A stretch of DNA of 64,000 nt from Anaerolineae bacterium (GTDB taxonomy: Bacteria > Chloroflexota > Anaerolineae > Anaerolineales > Anaerolineaceae): the NCBI GenBank assembly GCA_013178185.1, contig JABLXC010000008.1, positions 1-64,000 of the forward strand, given 5' to 3'. Shown here in pieces: positions 34,721 through 43,958 of this stretch. The position numbers and the translations under genes were made by a program. Every line of letters begins with the position of its first letter. Positions within the stretch are counted from its first letter, which is position 1. Below the pieces are notes generated by a model. It was not told the origin of the DNA, did not search any database, and saw only the letters and a program-made list of their open reading frames with translations.

Positions 34721-35917
34721 ATGAATAAGAAATTGCCTGCGTCGGGGTTATTGGAAGAAGCGCAGCAACTGTTTGATTACACCCAGTCCATTCGGCGAGA
34801 TTTGCATCGTCATCCGGAATTGGGCTTTCAAGAAAAACGCACTGCAAATCTTATCGCCGAAGGACTTTCGCGGCTTGGCATGGAAGTTCTTACAGGAATT
34901 GCCCAAACAGGGGTGGTTGGTTTTTTAGAGGGGCATGCCTCTGAACCAATCGCGCTGCTGCGCTTTGATATGGACGCTCTTCCAATTCAAGAGGAGAATA
35001 AAGTTGATTATGCTTCGACCCATGCGGGGGTTATGCATGCATGTGGTCATGATGGACACGTGGCAACCGGTCTTACCGTTGCGAAGCTCTTAAAAAAATA
35101 TCAGAACCAACTATCCGGCACGGTTCAGTTCGTCTTTCAACCTGCTGAGGAGGGGTTGGGCGGTGCTCATGAAATGATCAAGGCTGGCGTTTTTACTCGT
35201 CCAAAGCCCAAATATTGTCTTGCGTTTCACCTATGGAATGAACGCCCGGTAGGCTGGTTTGGGGTTGTGTCGGGTCCCGTTATGGCGAGCTCTGACGCTT
35301 TCACCATTGATATTAAGGGGAGAGGTGGGCATGGCGCTATACCAGATCAAGCCATTGACCCTGTCGTGGTTGTGGCGCAGCTAATCATGGCTATGCAAAC
35401 CATCATATCCCGCAATGTTTCACCCCTTGAGAGTGCAGTTCTTTCGATTGGCCAAGTAAATTGCGGGAATACCCATAATGTAATCCCTGATAAAGTCGCT
35501 GTAAAAGGGACGATTCGGGTATTTACCCCGAGAGTTCGAGAACATGTTCTGAACCGCTTGCAGGCCGTGTGCGATGGTCTTGCGCTGGGGTTTAATTGTG
35601 AGATTGCCCTTGTTGTGGAGAAACTTACACCACCTGTTATTAATAACCAGGAAATAGCGCAACTTGTGGGGGAAATCACGCGTGAGATATTCAAAGGCGC
35701 GGTGATTGAGAGTGATTATCGCACCATGGCTTCGGAGGATTTTTCTTATTTTCTGGAAGAAGTTCCTGGCTGCCTTATCCTGGTAGGATCTCGAAACGAT
35801 CAAAAGGGATTCTTGTCTAGCCATCACAATCCGAAATTTGATTTCGATGAGCAGGCTTTAACAAATGCAGCAGCACTTCTCGCTGCAACGGTATTGCGAA
35901 TCTCCGAGTTTTCATAA
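34721..35917 (+). CDS. M20-family amidohydrolase (N-acyl-amino-acid/hippurate hydrolase type)
   Basis: This is a metal-dependent amidase that hydrolyses N-acyl amino acids or similar amides. The start is ATG 34721 (MNKKLPASGLLEEAQ), 19 bases after RicT; the open frame to 34661 overlaps ricT and is rejected. The 398-residue protein shows RRDLHRHPELGFQE, DMDALPIQEEN, the metal-binding MHACGHDGH and FQPAEEGLGGAHEMI. The dimerisation domain has GRGGHGAIPDQAIDP, and the last metal-ligand region is SSHHNPKFDFDE. The exact substrate is not predictable. Confidence 0.93.
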   Translation: MNKKLPASGLLEEAQQLFDYTQSIRRDLHRHPELGFQEKRTANLIAEGLSRLGMEVLTGIAQTGVVGFLEGHASEPIALLRFDMDALPIQEENKVDYASTHAGVMHACGHDGHVATGLTVAKLLKKYQNQLSGTVQFVFQPAEEGLGGAHEMIKAGVFTRPKPKYCLAFHLWNERPVGWFGVVSGPVMASSDAFTIDIKGRGGHGAIPDQAIDPVVVVAQLIMAMQTIISRNVSPLESAVLSIGQVNCGNTHNVIPDKVAVKGTIRVFTPRVREHVLNRLQAVCDGLALGFNCEIALVVEKLTPPVINNQEIAQLVGEITREIFKGAVIESDYRTMASEDFSYFLEEVPGCLILVGSRNDQKGFLSSHHNPKFDFDEQALTNAAALLAATVLRISEFS

Positions 35918-35984
35918 CGCTATATTTTCTAAAACCTTAGACTTTCGTCATTGATGCTGGTGACAAATATCCGTGAAAAAGATA

Positions 35985-36013
35985 TTGACACCGTGCGGTC
36001 GAGTGGCTATACT
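35985..36013 (+). promoter_or_regulatory. Promoter of the fadR-like/kor operon, with a nearby palindrome
   Basis: TTGACA at 35985-35990 and TATACT at 36008-36013 are exactly 17 bases apart, 26 bases before ATG 36040. An imperfect palindrome, ATTAAATCATCTGATTAAT, covers about 36020-36038 between the -10 box and the start. It could be the operator of the first gene. Confidence 0.75.
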
Positions 36014-36039
36014 GTAATTAATTAAATCATCTGATTAAT

Positions 36040-36762
36040 ATGATTATTAAAAATTCGGCTTCCAATCGCGATCGTGGTACAGCAGATTCTCTGTCAGTTT
36101 TTTTACAGTATCTGGCGGCCGGGCATTTTTCTGATTCAGAACGTCTTCCTCCGCTTACAGAACTAAGCCGTGAATTGGGGTTAAGCGTTGCCAGCCTGAG
36201 AGAGCAATTAGAGGTTGCTCGGGCGTTGGGTCTTGTTGAGGTAAAGCCGAAGATAGGGATCCGGCGAACCGCTTATTCATTTAAACCCGCTGTTTGTAAA
36301 AGTGTGGGGTACGCCGTTGCGAGTGACCCCGCTCAATTCCAGTTATTTGCAGATTTACGCAACCAGGTCGAGGCGGCTTACTGGTATCATGCGGTTGAGC
36401 TTTTAACGCGGCAAGATCGCCAAAACCTACAAAATTTGATCATCCAAGCGACCCAAAAGTTGAACGGTCAGCCCGTTCAAATTCCTCATCACGAACACCG
36501 GGAACTTCATCTAACCATTTATTCGCGCCTCAACAATCCTTATGTTACAGGGATCCTGGAAGCCTATTGGGATTTATATGAAAATTTTGGATTAGATATT
36601 TACACGGATATTGTGTATTTGCAAAAGGTTTGGAATTATCATCAAAAAATTGTTAACAGCATTCTTACGGGAGATTTTACAGTAGGCTACCTTGCGCTTA
36701 TTGAACACAAGGGTCTGTTATTTCAACGCGCAAAACCGCCTTTAAATCAAAAGTTTGAATAA
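36040..36762 (+). CDS. GntR/FadR-family transcriptional regulator
   Basis: The 240-residue protein has an N-terminal winged helix (about 15-80: ERLPPLTELSRELGLSVASL, then ARALGLVEVKPKIGIRR). An FCD-type effector domain follows (LRNQVEAAYWYHAVE, HRELHLTIYSRLNNPYV, YHQKIVNSIL). The His and Asp/Glu pattern of the FCD metal site is partly visible. It is followed after 30 bases by korA, so it probably senses an organic acid and regulates the ferredoxin oxidoreductase operon, itself included. Confidence 0.85.
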   Translation: MIIKNSASNRDRGTADSLSVFLQYLAAGHFSDSERLPPLTELSRELGLSVASLREQLEVARALGLVEVKPKIGIRRTAYSFKPAVCKSVGYAVASDPAQFQLFADLRNQVEAAYWYHAVELLTRQDRQNLQNLIIQATQKLNGQPVQIPHHEHRELHLTIYSRLNNPYVTGILEAYWDLYENFGLDIYTDIVYLQKVWNYHQKIVNSILTGDFTVGYLALIEHKGLLFQRAKPPLNQKFE

Positions 36763-36792
36763 TGAGAGCATTCGATCATAGGAGAATTATTT

Positions 36793-38646
36793 ATGGAACT
36801 CGAAAAACCTGCTGGGGTAAATGATGCAGGTTATTCTCCAAAAGAGCAGATCATAAACGACTTTTGTATTACCTTCAGTACAGTCAATGGATCTGGGAGC
36901 GCCACCGCTAACACAACTTTATTGCGCGCGCTTTTTAAGATGGGCATCCCTGTCTCTGGTAAAAACATTTTCCCATCTAATATTCAAGGTCTTCCTACGT
37001 GGTTTACCTTGCGGATTAGTAAAGAAGGTTATTTCGGCCGTCTCGAAAAGGATGATATTGTCGTGTCCATGAATCCTGCGACATTTTCAAAGGAACAAGA
37101 ATACATTGTTCCTGGTGGGGTCTTGCTTTACTCTGACGCCATCAAACTTCCTGTGACGCGGCAAGACATCAGTGTATACCCCATGCCGGTAAATGAGATA
37201 TTGAGTGCTGCCGAAGTTCCTCAAAAACTAAAAGATTATGCAGCCAATATGGTGTATGTCGGAATTCTTTCTGAATTATTGAGAATTGATTTCGAAAATA
37301 TTTATCAGGCGCTTGATTTCCATTTCAAAGGCAAAGAAGCAGCCATTCGGTCCAACTATGGTGTGATTACCCTGGCAGCTAAGTGGGCGCAGCAAAACCT
37401 AAAGAAAAATGATCCCTACTATGTAAAACCAATGAACGCTACCATTGGAAAAATTATGGCGGACGGCAATACCGCAGCCGGGTTGGGCGCACTATATGGC
37501 GGAGCTCAATTTGTTGCCTGGTATCCAATCACCCCCGCCTCATCGTTGGCCGAGGCCATGCATGAGTACCTGCCCATTCTCAGAAAAGATCCTGTCGAAG
37601 AGGGTAAAGAGACTTGTGTGATTGTTCAGGCTGAAGATGAAATCGCTGCGATTGGGATGGCCGTTGGCGCTGGCTGGGGTGGGTTGAGGGCGATGACCTC
37701 AACTTCAGGCCCTGGGCTTAGCTTGATGACAGAATATCTTGGCCTGGCTTATTATACTGAAACACCTGTTGTGGTATGGGATGTTCAAAGGGTAGGCCCA
37801 AGCACTGGTTTGCCCACTCGCACAGCGCAGGGTGATATTACTTTTGCTAATTTTATCGGTCATGGTGATACCCAGTATATTTTACTTTTCCCTGGTTCGG
37901 TAAAGGAGTGTTTTGAATTTGGATGGCGCGCATTCGATTTGGCTGAACGATTGCAAACGCCGGTCATTGTACTTAGCGATCTTGATTTGGGGATGAACCA
38001 GTGGGTTTCTGAGCCTTTTGATTATCCAGATCAACCCATGGATCGGGGGAAGATATTGTGGGAAGAAGACTTAGACGAAATATTGGAAAAAACGAGCGAT
38101 AAATGGGGACGTTATCTGGATATTGACGGCGATGGCATTCCTTATCGAACATTGCCAGGAAATCAGAACCCGCGTTCAGCGTATTTTTCGCGCGGCACAG
38201 GGCATGATGAGTATGGCGCTTATCGCGAGGATCCTGAAGTTTGGGAACGGATTCTTACTCGTCTCAAGGTGAAATTTGAAACTGCTAAACGTTACACTCC
38301 AAAGCCGTCCATCAAAAAAATGGCAAACGCCAGGATAGGGATTCTTTCAGTTGGTTCGACAGACTTTCCGATTCTGGAGGCTAGAGATCATCTTGCACGA
38401 CAAGGTCTAGCGACGGACCATCTACGTATTCGAGCAATTCCATTCGATGCGGAAATTGGGGAATTTATTAGAAACCATGATGCTAACTACGTCGTTGAAA
38501 TCAATCGTGATGGACAATTGAAACAGTTATTGACCATTGAATTCCCGGAACATGCGACCAAACTAAGAATGGTTGCCCGGATTGACGGGCTGCCATTGTC
38601 TGCCAAGTGGATTGAGGACCAGATCCTTTCTCAGGAGGCAAAGTAG
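36793..38646 (+). CDS. korA: 2-oxoacid:ferredoxin oxidoreductase, fused gamma-alpha subunit
   Basis: KorAB enzymes oxidatively decarboxylate a 2-oxoacid (often 2-oxoglutarate) to acyl-CoA with ferredoxin as acceptor, or run in reverse. The 617-residue subunit has the gamma domain at about 25-195 (VNGSGSATANTTLLRALFKM, FPSNIQGLPTWFTLRIS). The alpha pyrimidine-binding domain follows (WYPITPASSLAEAMHEYLP, TSTSGPGLSLMTEYLGLAY), then a C-terminal transketolase-like domain. AGGAG lies 9 bases before the ATG. The stop and the korB ATG are directly adjacent (TAGATG). No delta-type ferredoxin subunit is encoded nearby, as in other two-subunit Kor enzymes. Confidence 0.92.
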   Translation: MELEKPAGVNDAGYSPKEQIINDFCITFSTVNGSGSATANTTLLRALFKMGIPVSGKNIFPSNIQGLPTWFTLRISKEGYFGRLEKDDIVVSMNPATFSKEQEYIVPGGVLLYSDAIKLPVTRQDISVYPMPVNEILSAAEVPQKLKDYAANMVYVGILSELLRIDFENIYQALDFHFKGKEAAIRSNYGVITLAAKWAQQNLKKNDPYYVKPMNATIGKIMADGNTAAGLGALYGGAQFVAWYPITPASSLAEAMHEYLPILRKDPVEEGKETCVIVQAEDEIAAIGMAVGAGWGGLRAMTSTSGPGLSLMTEYLGLAYYTETPVVVWDVQRVGPSTGLPTRTAQGDITFANFIGHGDTQYILLFPGSVKECFEFGWRAFDLAERLQTPVIVLSDLDLGMNQWVSEPFDYPDQPMDRGKILWEEDLDEILEKTSDKWGRYLDIDGDGIPYRTLPGNQNPRSAYFSRGTGHDEYGAYREDPEVWERILTRLKVKFETAKRYTPKPSIKKMANARIGILSVGSTDFPILEARDHLARQGLATDHLRIRAIPFDAEIGEFIRNHDANYVVEINRDGQLKQLLTIEFPEHATKLRMVARIDGLPLSAKWIEDQILSQEAK

Positions 38647-39696
38647 ATGGCTACACAAATTCTTGTGCCTGCCGCGCCGCAAACAAATGCCAGTGGCTTT
38701 ACGCGAAACGACTATAAGGGGCTCCCCAGTACTTTATGCCAGGGTTGTGGCCATAATTCTATTGCCAACCAAATTATTGCCGCATGTTACGAGCTGGGCA
38801 TTGCACCTGAAAAAATTATCAAATTTAGCGGGATTGGGTGTTCAAGTAAAAGCCCCACATATTTTTTAAGCCGGTCTTTTGGTTTCAATGGATTGCATGG
38901 ACGAATGCCTTCATTGGCGCTAGGGGCACTGTTTGCCGACCATACGCTGCATGGTCTTGGTGTTAGCGGCGATGGGGATACCGCCAGTATTGGGATGGGG
39001 CAGTTTAAGCACCTTGTTCGACGGAATATGCCGATGGTTTATATTGTCGAAAATAATGGTGTTTATGGGCTGACCAAGGGGCAGTTTGCGCCTACGGCAG
39101 AAAAAGGTTTGGAACTTAAGAAACATGGCAAGAATGTTTTTCAACCGGTGGATATTTGTATGGAGGCGTTGGCTTCAAATGCGACCTTTGTGGCTCGTTC
39201 TTTTGCCGGGGATCCCAAGCAAGTGAAGGAATTGATCAAAGCGGCTTTCAGCCATAATGGCATTGCCGTGCTCGATATCATCAGTCCTTGTGTAACCTTC
39301 CATAATCACGAGGATTCCGTGCACTCTTACGTGGGCGGCAAAGCGATGGAAATTCCTCTTCATGAAGTTATTTATGTTCCTGCGCGTGAGGAAATTTTTG
39401 TTGACGATTTTCTAGAAGGGCAAACAAAAGAGGTTACGCTTCATGATGGTTCCATCATCCGGCTAAAAAAACTGGATAAGGATTACGATCCGACAGACCG
39501 CCATCGCGCTTTGCGAATGTTAGACGAGGCCGAGAAAAATAACCTGTTGATAACTGGCCTATTTTATATCGAACCTTATCGGCCTTCCATGTTTGATTTA
39601 TTTCCTTTGCCAGAAACTCCCCTAAACCGGTTGCCGGAGGAACGTCTCAGGCCAGCGCGCGAAAGCATTGACCAATTAAATAAAATGATGTTTTGA
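38647..39696 (+). CDS. korB: 2-oxoacid:ferredoxin oxidoreductase, beta subunit
   Basis: This is the TPP- and [4Fe-4S]-binding partner of the upstream alpha subunit. The 349-residue protein has LCQGCGHNSIANQII with cluster cysteines. The TPP-Mg motif is GDGDTASIGMGQFKHL...NNGVYGLTKGQ, followed by the late Cys in ISPCVTFHNHEDS. Length and order are normal for KorB. It ends the operon; a short gap of 35 bases separates it from the convergent sulfurtransferase gene. The 2-oxoglutarate preference is the usual one for the family but is not proven here. Confidence 0.93.
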   Translation: MATQILVPAAPQTNASGFTRNDYKGLPSTLCQGCGHNSIANQIIAACYELGIAPEKIIKFSGIGCSSKSPTYFLSRSFGFNGLHGRMPSLALGALFADHTLHGLGVSGDGDTASIGMGQFKHLVRRNMPMVYIVENNGVYGLTKGQFAPTAEKGLELKKHGKNVFQPVDICMEALASNATFVARSFAGDPKQVKELIKAAFSHNGIAVLDIISPCVTFHNHEDSVHSYVGGKAMEIPLHEVIYVPAREEIFVDDFLEGQTKEVTLHDGSIIRLKKLDKDYDPTDRHRALRMLDEAEKNNLLITGLFYIEPYRPSMFDLFPLPETPLNRLPEERLRPARESIDQLNKMMF

Positions 39697-39731
39697 TTTT
39701 CAGCGAAGCACAATAGCCAAGAAGGAGCGAT

Positions 39732-40586
39732 TTACACGCCCCTGACAATTGGTCTTGTTGGGTCGCGTATCCATTCGCTCCAAGAGCCAAGATATAAACG
39801 CGCTCCGCTTAGCCCCGCTGTTTCCATTGCAAGAAGGTGATGACAGGATGTAACGCCAGAACCGCAGTAGACAATAGTTCTCTGTGGAGGAATATTTCCA
39901 AGGAGGGCTAAAAATTCTTGTTTCAAGACGTGCGGAAGTTTTAGGGTTGCATCCTGTTGTAAATTGTCCCCATGAAAACGATTCAATGCCCCTGGTATTC
40001 TCCCTGGAATTGGGTCTATGGGTTCAAGCTCCCCTAGATACCGTTCTCTGGCGCGTGCATCAATGATCCGAAAAGACGAGTCCTGGTATGTTTTTACCAT
40101 CTCGTCGGTGGTTACCAGCAGCTCTGGTTGTATGGATAAGAGAGGAGTGGCTGGGAGCGCGTTTCCTTTTTCGATACCGGACCTGGTTGGCCGGTTTTCA
40201 TTAATCCATTTCCCCAAGCCTCCATCCAAGACTGCTACTCTGGTAAAACCGAAATACCTTAATAACCACCATAACCGCGCAGCAAATGCGCCGCCAACTG
40301 TGTCATAAACAACCACCTGTCTTGTTTGATCGATCCCCCACCCAGCTAGTTTTTGCGCAAAAACGATGGGGTCTGGCAAAGGGTGCCTTCCTGTTTTCTC
40401 TGAAACCGGACCGGAAAGATCATGATCCAGGTGTGCGTAAATGGCGCCAGGAATGTGTATTTCAATGTATTCATTGAAGCCCCAGGCTGGGTCAGCCAGA
40501 TCAAACCGGCAGTCGATGATTACCCAGCCAGGGTCACTGATGTGTTTCCATAATTCCTGTGTTTGTATCAGCGTATCAAATTCCAT
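39732..40586 (-). CDS. Thiosulfate/3-mercaptopyruvate sulfurtransferase (two rhodanese domains)
   Basis: This is a tandem rhodanese that moves sulfane sulfur from thiosulfate or mercaptopyruvate to a thiol acceptor. ATG 40586 (MEFDTLIQTQELWKH) has GAGG 8 bases upstream; a 6-codon longer frame exists. The 284-residue protein has an inactive first domain (VIIDCRFDLADPAWGFNEY, HIPGAIYAHLDHDLSG). The catalytic second domain has the active loop YCGSGVTSCHHLLAME. CGSGVTS is closer to the mercaptopyruvate type than to the thiosulfate type. It is expressed alone or with the upstream minus-strand genes. Confidence 0.93.
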   Translation of the reverse strand: MEFDTLIQTQELWKHISDPGWVIIDCRFDLADPAWGFNEYIEIHIPGAIYAHLDHDLSGPVSEKTGRHPLPDPIVFAQKLAGWGIDQTRQVVVYDTVGGAFAARLWWLLRYFGFTRVAVLDGGLGKWINENRPTRSGIEKGNALPATPLLSIQPELLVTTDEMVKTYQDSSFRIIDARARERYLGELEPIDPIPGRIPGALNRFHGDNLQQDATLKLPHVLKQEFLALLGNIPPQRTIVYCGSGVTSCHHLLAMETAGLSGARLYLGSWSEWIRDPTRPIVRGV

Positions 40587-40636
40587 TGTCTTGTCCTCGA
40601 TCATGGTAGGCCATTGATTTGGTCGTAGCCACCCGC

Positions 40637-41755
40637 CTAAATATTTATCTGAAAGATACGATGCCTCTTGTGCCAGATGACTCCCATGTTCTCCATATCT
40701 GATTTACTCTTATAATTTCTCTCATCGACTTGTACCAGTTCAACCCTGTTAAACTGGTTTTGCCTGAGTGTTTTTTCGAGCTCGTTATAGAGCAGCAAAT
40801 TTGCTCCAGCGCCTTGGTATTCTGGCAATAGCCCCAGGCCGTTCAGATCACACAGAGTGGTCTTGTTTTTTTCAGCAAGTATTTTAAACCAGCCCAATGG
40901 CCAAAGTTGTCCTTTGGTTTGTTGAATTGCCCTGTTGATATTGGGGTAGGCGATGATGAAACCAGCAACCTGGTCATTTTTCATGATAAGCTTGATCAAG
41001 CCCGGTTTGGTAATCTGTATCATTGTATCTGCCATGATGCGAAACTCTTCGCTGGTCGAAGGGATATAGTTGGGATTACTGGCAAATGCCTTGGTGTGAA
41101 CATCTTCAACAACGTGGATCCACTTGCGTATCTCTGCGACATTAGGGAATTCTTTTATCCAAAAATTGTTGCGTCTTTTTACTTTTTCTGCTGCTTCATG
41201 AATTCTATCTGGAAGTTGATGAGAATAATCCATATATCCAGAGAGAAAATCTGTCTCTTTATTAAACCCGAAACGTTCAAGTTGCGAGATATAGTAAGGA
41301 TAATTATAGGTTATTCCCATAGCAGGTAAATATTCAAATCCGTCGGCTAACAAACCAACCCCGTTGGACCTCATGAACCCCTTCGGGCCTAAGAGAGAAG
41401 AAAGGTTTTCCTTGTAGACCCAGTTTGTAGCAGATTCGAACAACAGGTTTATAACTTGATCGTCATCAATCGCATCAAAATAGTAGAAGAAGGCAATTTT
41501 TGAATGATGATAGGCGTTGAAGTTTTTATTTTGAAGAACCGCTACTCTACCTAATACTTCTTTTTCGCTTTCGACAAGAAAAAAATCTGCATTTGAATGT
41601 TTGTAGAAGGGGTGCTTTTTTTTGTTGAAAATTTGGAGCATTTCATGTTTTAGCGCCGGTACCCAGAATGGATGGCCTTGATAGATTTTGAAGGGAAAAT
41701 CGATAAACTTGTTGACCTCCGTTTTATTTTCTGGGTTCACCTTGACCAATCTCAT
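40637..41755 (-). CDS. GNAT-fold N-acetyltransferase-like protein
   Basis: The 372-residue protein resembles a conserved but poorly characterised GNAT-superfamily group. Its visible features are the N-terminal WVPALKHEMLQIFNKKKHPF, GRVAVLQNKNFNAYH and SSLLGPKGFMRSNGVGLL. A C-terminal acetyl-CoA-site-like segment follows (GLGLLPEYQGAGANLLLYNEL). The start is one base after the stop of the HD-GYP gene, so the two are translationally coupled. The substrate is unknown; coupling to a cyclic-dinucleotide phosphodiesterase does not reveal it. Confidence 0.75.
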   Translation of the reverse strand: MRLVKVNPENKTEVNKFIDFPFKIYQGHPFWVPALKHEMLQIFNKKKHPFYKHSNADFFLVESEKEVLGRVAVLQNKNFNAYHHSKIAFFYYFDAIDDDQVINLLFESATNWVYKENLSSLLGPKGFMRSNGVGLLADGFEYLPAMGITYNYPYYISQLERFGFNKETDFLSGYMDYSHQLPDRIHEAAEKVKRRNNFWIKEFPNVAEIRKWIHVVEDVHTKAFASNPNYIPSTSEEFRIMADTMIQITKPGLIKLIMKNDQVAGFIIAYPNINRAIQQTKGQLWPLGWFKILAEKNKTTLCDLNGLGLLPEYQGAGANLLLYNELEKTLRQNQFNRVELVQVDERNYKSKSDMENMGVIWHKRHRIFQINI

Positions 41756-41756
41756 G

Positions 41757-43958
41757 TTAACTCCTGTAATAATTTGAGAGGTGCTTCAATTCTTCTTCGT
41801 AGAATTTTAAAAACTCAGAAACCACTTTGGGATCGAATTGTATCCCGGAGTTCGTTTTGATATATGCAAGCGCTTCATCCTCTGACCAGGGTTCATGATA
41901 AGGCCGCCGGGATACCAGGCCATCCCATACATCCATCACGGCGAAGATGCGGGCTGCAAACGGAATTTCCTCGCCTTTCAGCCCGCGTGGGTACCCGGAG
42001 CCATCCCATTTTTCGTGATGGCAAAAGGGAATGTCGATGGATTGCCTGAGATAAGGAATTGGCGCAAGGATTTCGAATGCATGTTGTGGATGCTGGCGCA
42101 TGATTTGCCATTCTTCTGGGCTCAGGGGACCTTGCTTTAAGAGGATCGAATCGGGGATTCCGATTTTTCCAATGTCATGAAGCAGGCTGCCATATCTCAA
42201 GTAGGTCAATTCTGGCTCTTTTACCCCTAGCCTTATCGCCAGACGTTCGGTCATTTCAACCACTCTGATTGTATGCCCTTCGGTCTCATAATCTCGTAAT
42301 TCCAAAGCTTTTGACCATCCCTGAAGCGTTTTGTCATATGCCTGTTGAAGCTCCTGCAGCAACCGGGCGTTATTCAGCGCCATTCCTGCTTGATCAGCAA
42401 AGGCTTGAAGTCGGTCGGCAATTTCTTGATTGTAAAATCCTGGTGTATTGCTGTTCAAAATGATGAAACCAATTGTCCGATTTTTGATTTTGATTGGGGC
42501 TCCGGCGTAAGATTGTATCCAGGCACTTTCCCCATCTTTTGGCCAGCTCGACTCTAGCATAGTATCCGGAATCACCAGCGGTTCGCCGGTATGGTACATC
42601 TTGGTTAAGGTAGGAATTTTGCTGATTTTCAATGTGGGGTCTTGCAAGGAGAGCTCTGATTTACTACCAGGCTGCCCCCCTTTCTTGGCAAGGACATGAA
42701 CGGTTTCTTCATCTTCATCAAGGAGAATAATGTGAGAGGAATCATGGGGCACAACCTGGCCTACGTTGCCCAAGATCCGTTCTAGTACTTCGCTGAAGTT
42801 CAGAGTGCTGTTTAATGCGCCGGCAGTGTCTCGAAGGGCTTCTGCCAATATTCTTTGCTGATGCTCCTGCTCTTCCGATTTAAGCAGAGCGACCTGGCGG
42901 ATTTGGATAGCCCTGGACATTTGTTGAAATTCTTCCGACAATTCTTTGATTTCTCGTATCTTTTCAGGTATCTTTAACGGGTAAGTCGGTGTTGAGAAAT
43001 CCCCATTTGAGAGCAGCTTTACTGCGCGGCTTAGGTTAGAAAGCGGTGTTGCAATCTCTTCGATGAGTCTGTTTCTGATCCTGGTAACAACGAGTCCCCA
43101 AAGTGAAAGCAATACGACAAATAGAATCGTGCTTGTAATCAGGTAAGGGCCGAGGGCGAGTTTCAGAGGCAATTGCGCTGTAACCAGCCAGTGTGTCTCC
43201 TTTGCCCATCCACTGGTTGTTAGACTTATTCCGCTGCTCCCCTTGCTCAGACCAGAAATCTTGAAGAGTTCGATCAGTTCAATAAGATCAAGATCCTTTA
43301 TGTTGATTTGTTGTTCAACCAAAGTTTTTTGCGGATGCGCTAATAAATTTCCAAACTCATCTGAGATAAAAATTTCTCCGGTGGGAAACTCTTGGGAGGC
43401 ATTGTCAACGGTCACAAGGTCTTGAATTTTTTTAAGATCGATTTCCGCTGCGAGCAAATGTTCATCTGAAAGTTTGGTAACCAAAGTGACCGTGAGCTCG
43501 CCTGTTCTTGGAGAGATTGCCGGCCGCGAGAGGTACGAAGAGTTTGGCTGGTCAACTACCGCCATGAAGGGCTGTGTTGACATATCCAGGTTCATAAGGG
43601 ATGGATCAAAAGGCGAAAGATTGATCACCTTCCCCTGGGGGTTTAAATAGTAAATAGTGGAGAAGATGGGATTGGAATGTTGAACGGCTTGCAGATATAA
43701 GGGAAGCTCGCCTGGCTGAGATTGCGCCAAACTGACTAAACCCATGATCGCCTGCCGTGAATTTTTTAAAAGGTCATCCAGCCGGGATATGGCACTTGCT
43801 ACGGTCTGTTGCTGGTTCTTTTCGATTGTGTTAAGAGTCTGATAGCCGTTTACTGCCAACAAAAGAAAGCCAATAATAGCAGTAGGCGCAATTAATTGCC
43901 ACACTAAAAGGCTGACGATAACGTTGTTTAACCGCACCGATTTGTTTTTTGCTTTCAT
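41757..43958 (-). CDS. Membrane sensor with HAMP, GAF and HD-GYP domains (c-di-GMP phosphodiesterase)
   Basis: The 733-residue protein has an N-terminal membrane helix (about 15-40) and an extracytoplasmic sensing region of dCache type (about 45-270). A second membrane helix follows (LITSTILFVVLLSLWGLVVT), then HAMP (about 300-350), a coiled linker, and GAF (about 375-540). The C-terminal HD-GYP domain has HDIGKIGIPDSILLK, HHEKWDGSGYPRGLKGEEIP and AVMDVWDGL. All catalytic residues, including HD and GYP, are present. It should hydrolyse c-di-GMP in response to an outside ligand. Its ATG overlaps the pyruvate kinase stop (ATGA). Confidence 0.93.
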   Translation of the reverse strand: MKAKNKSVRLNNVIVSLLVWQLIAPTAIIGFLLLAVNGYQTLNTIEKNQQQTVASAISRLDDLLKNSRQAIMGLVSLAQSQPGELPLYLQAVQHSNPIFSTIYYLNPQGKVINLSPFDPSLMNLDMSTQPFMAVVDQPNSSYLSRPAISPRTGELTVTLVTKLSDEHLLAAEIDLKKIQDLVTVDNASQEFPTGEIFISDEFGNLLAHPQKTLVEQQINIKDLDLIELIELFKISGLSKGSSGISLTTSGWAKETHWLVTAQLPLKLALGPYLITSTILFVVLLSLWGLVVTRIRNRLIEEIATPLSNLSRAVKLLSNGDFSTPTYPLKIPEKIREIKELSEEFQQMSRAIQIRQVALLKSEEQEHQQRILAEALRDTAGALNSTLNFSEVLERILGNVGQVVPHDSSHIILLDEDEETVHVLAKKGGQPGSKSELSLQDPTLKISKIPTLTKMYHTGEPLVIPDTMLESSWPKDGESAWIQSYAGAPIKIKNRTIGFIILNSNTPGFYNQEIADRLQAFADQAGMALNNARLLQELQQAYDKTLQGWSKALELRDYETEGHTIRVVEMTERLAIRLGVKEPELTYLRYGSLLHDIGKIGIPDSILLKQGPLSPEEWQIMRQHPQHAFEILAPIPYLRQSIDIPFCHHEKWDGSGYPRGLKGEEIPFAARIFAVMDVWDGLVSRRPYHEPWSEDEALAYIKTNSGIQFDPKVVSEFLKFYEEELKHLSNYYRS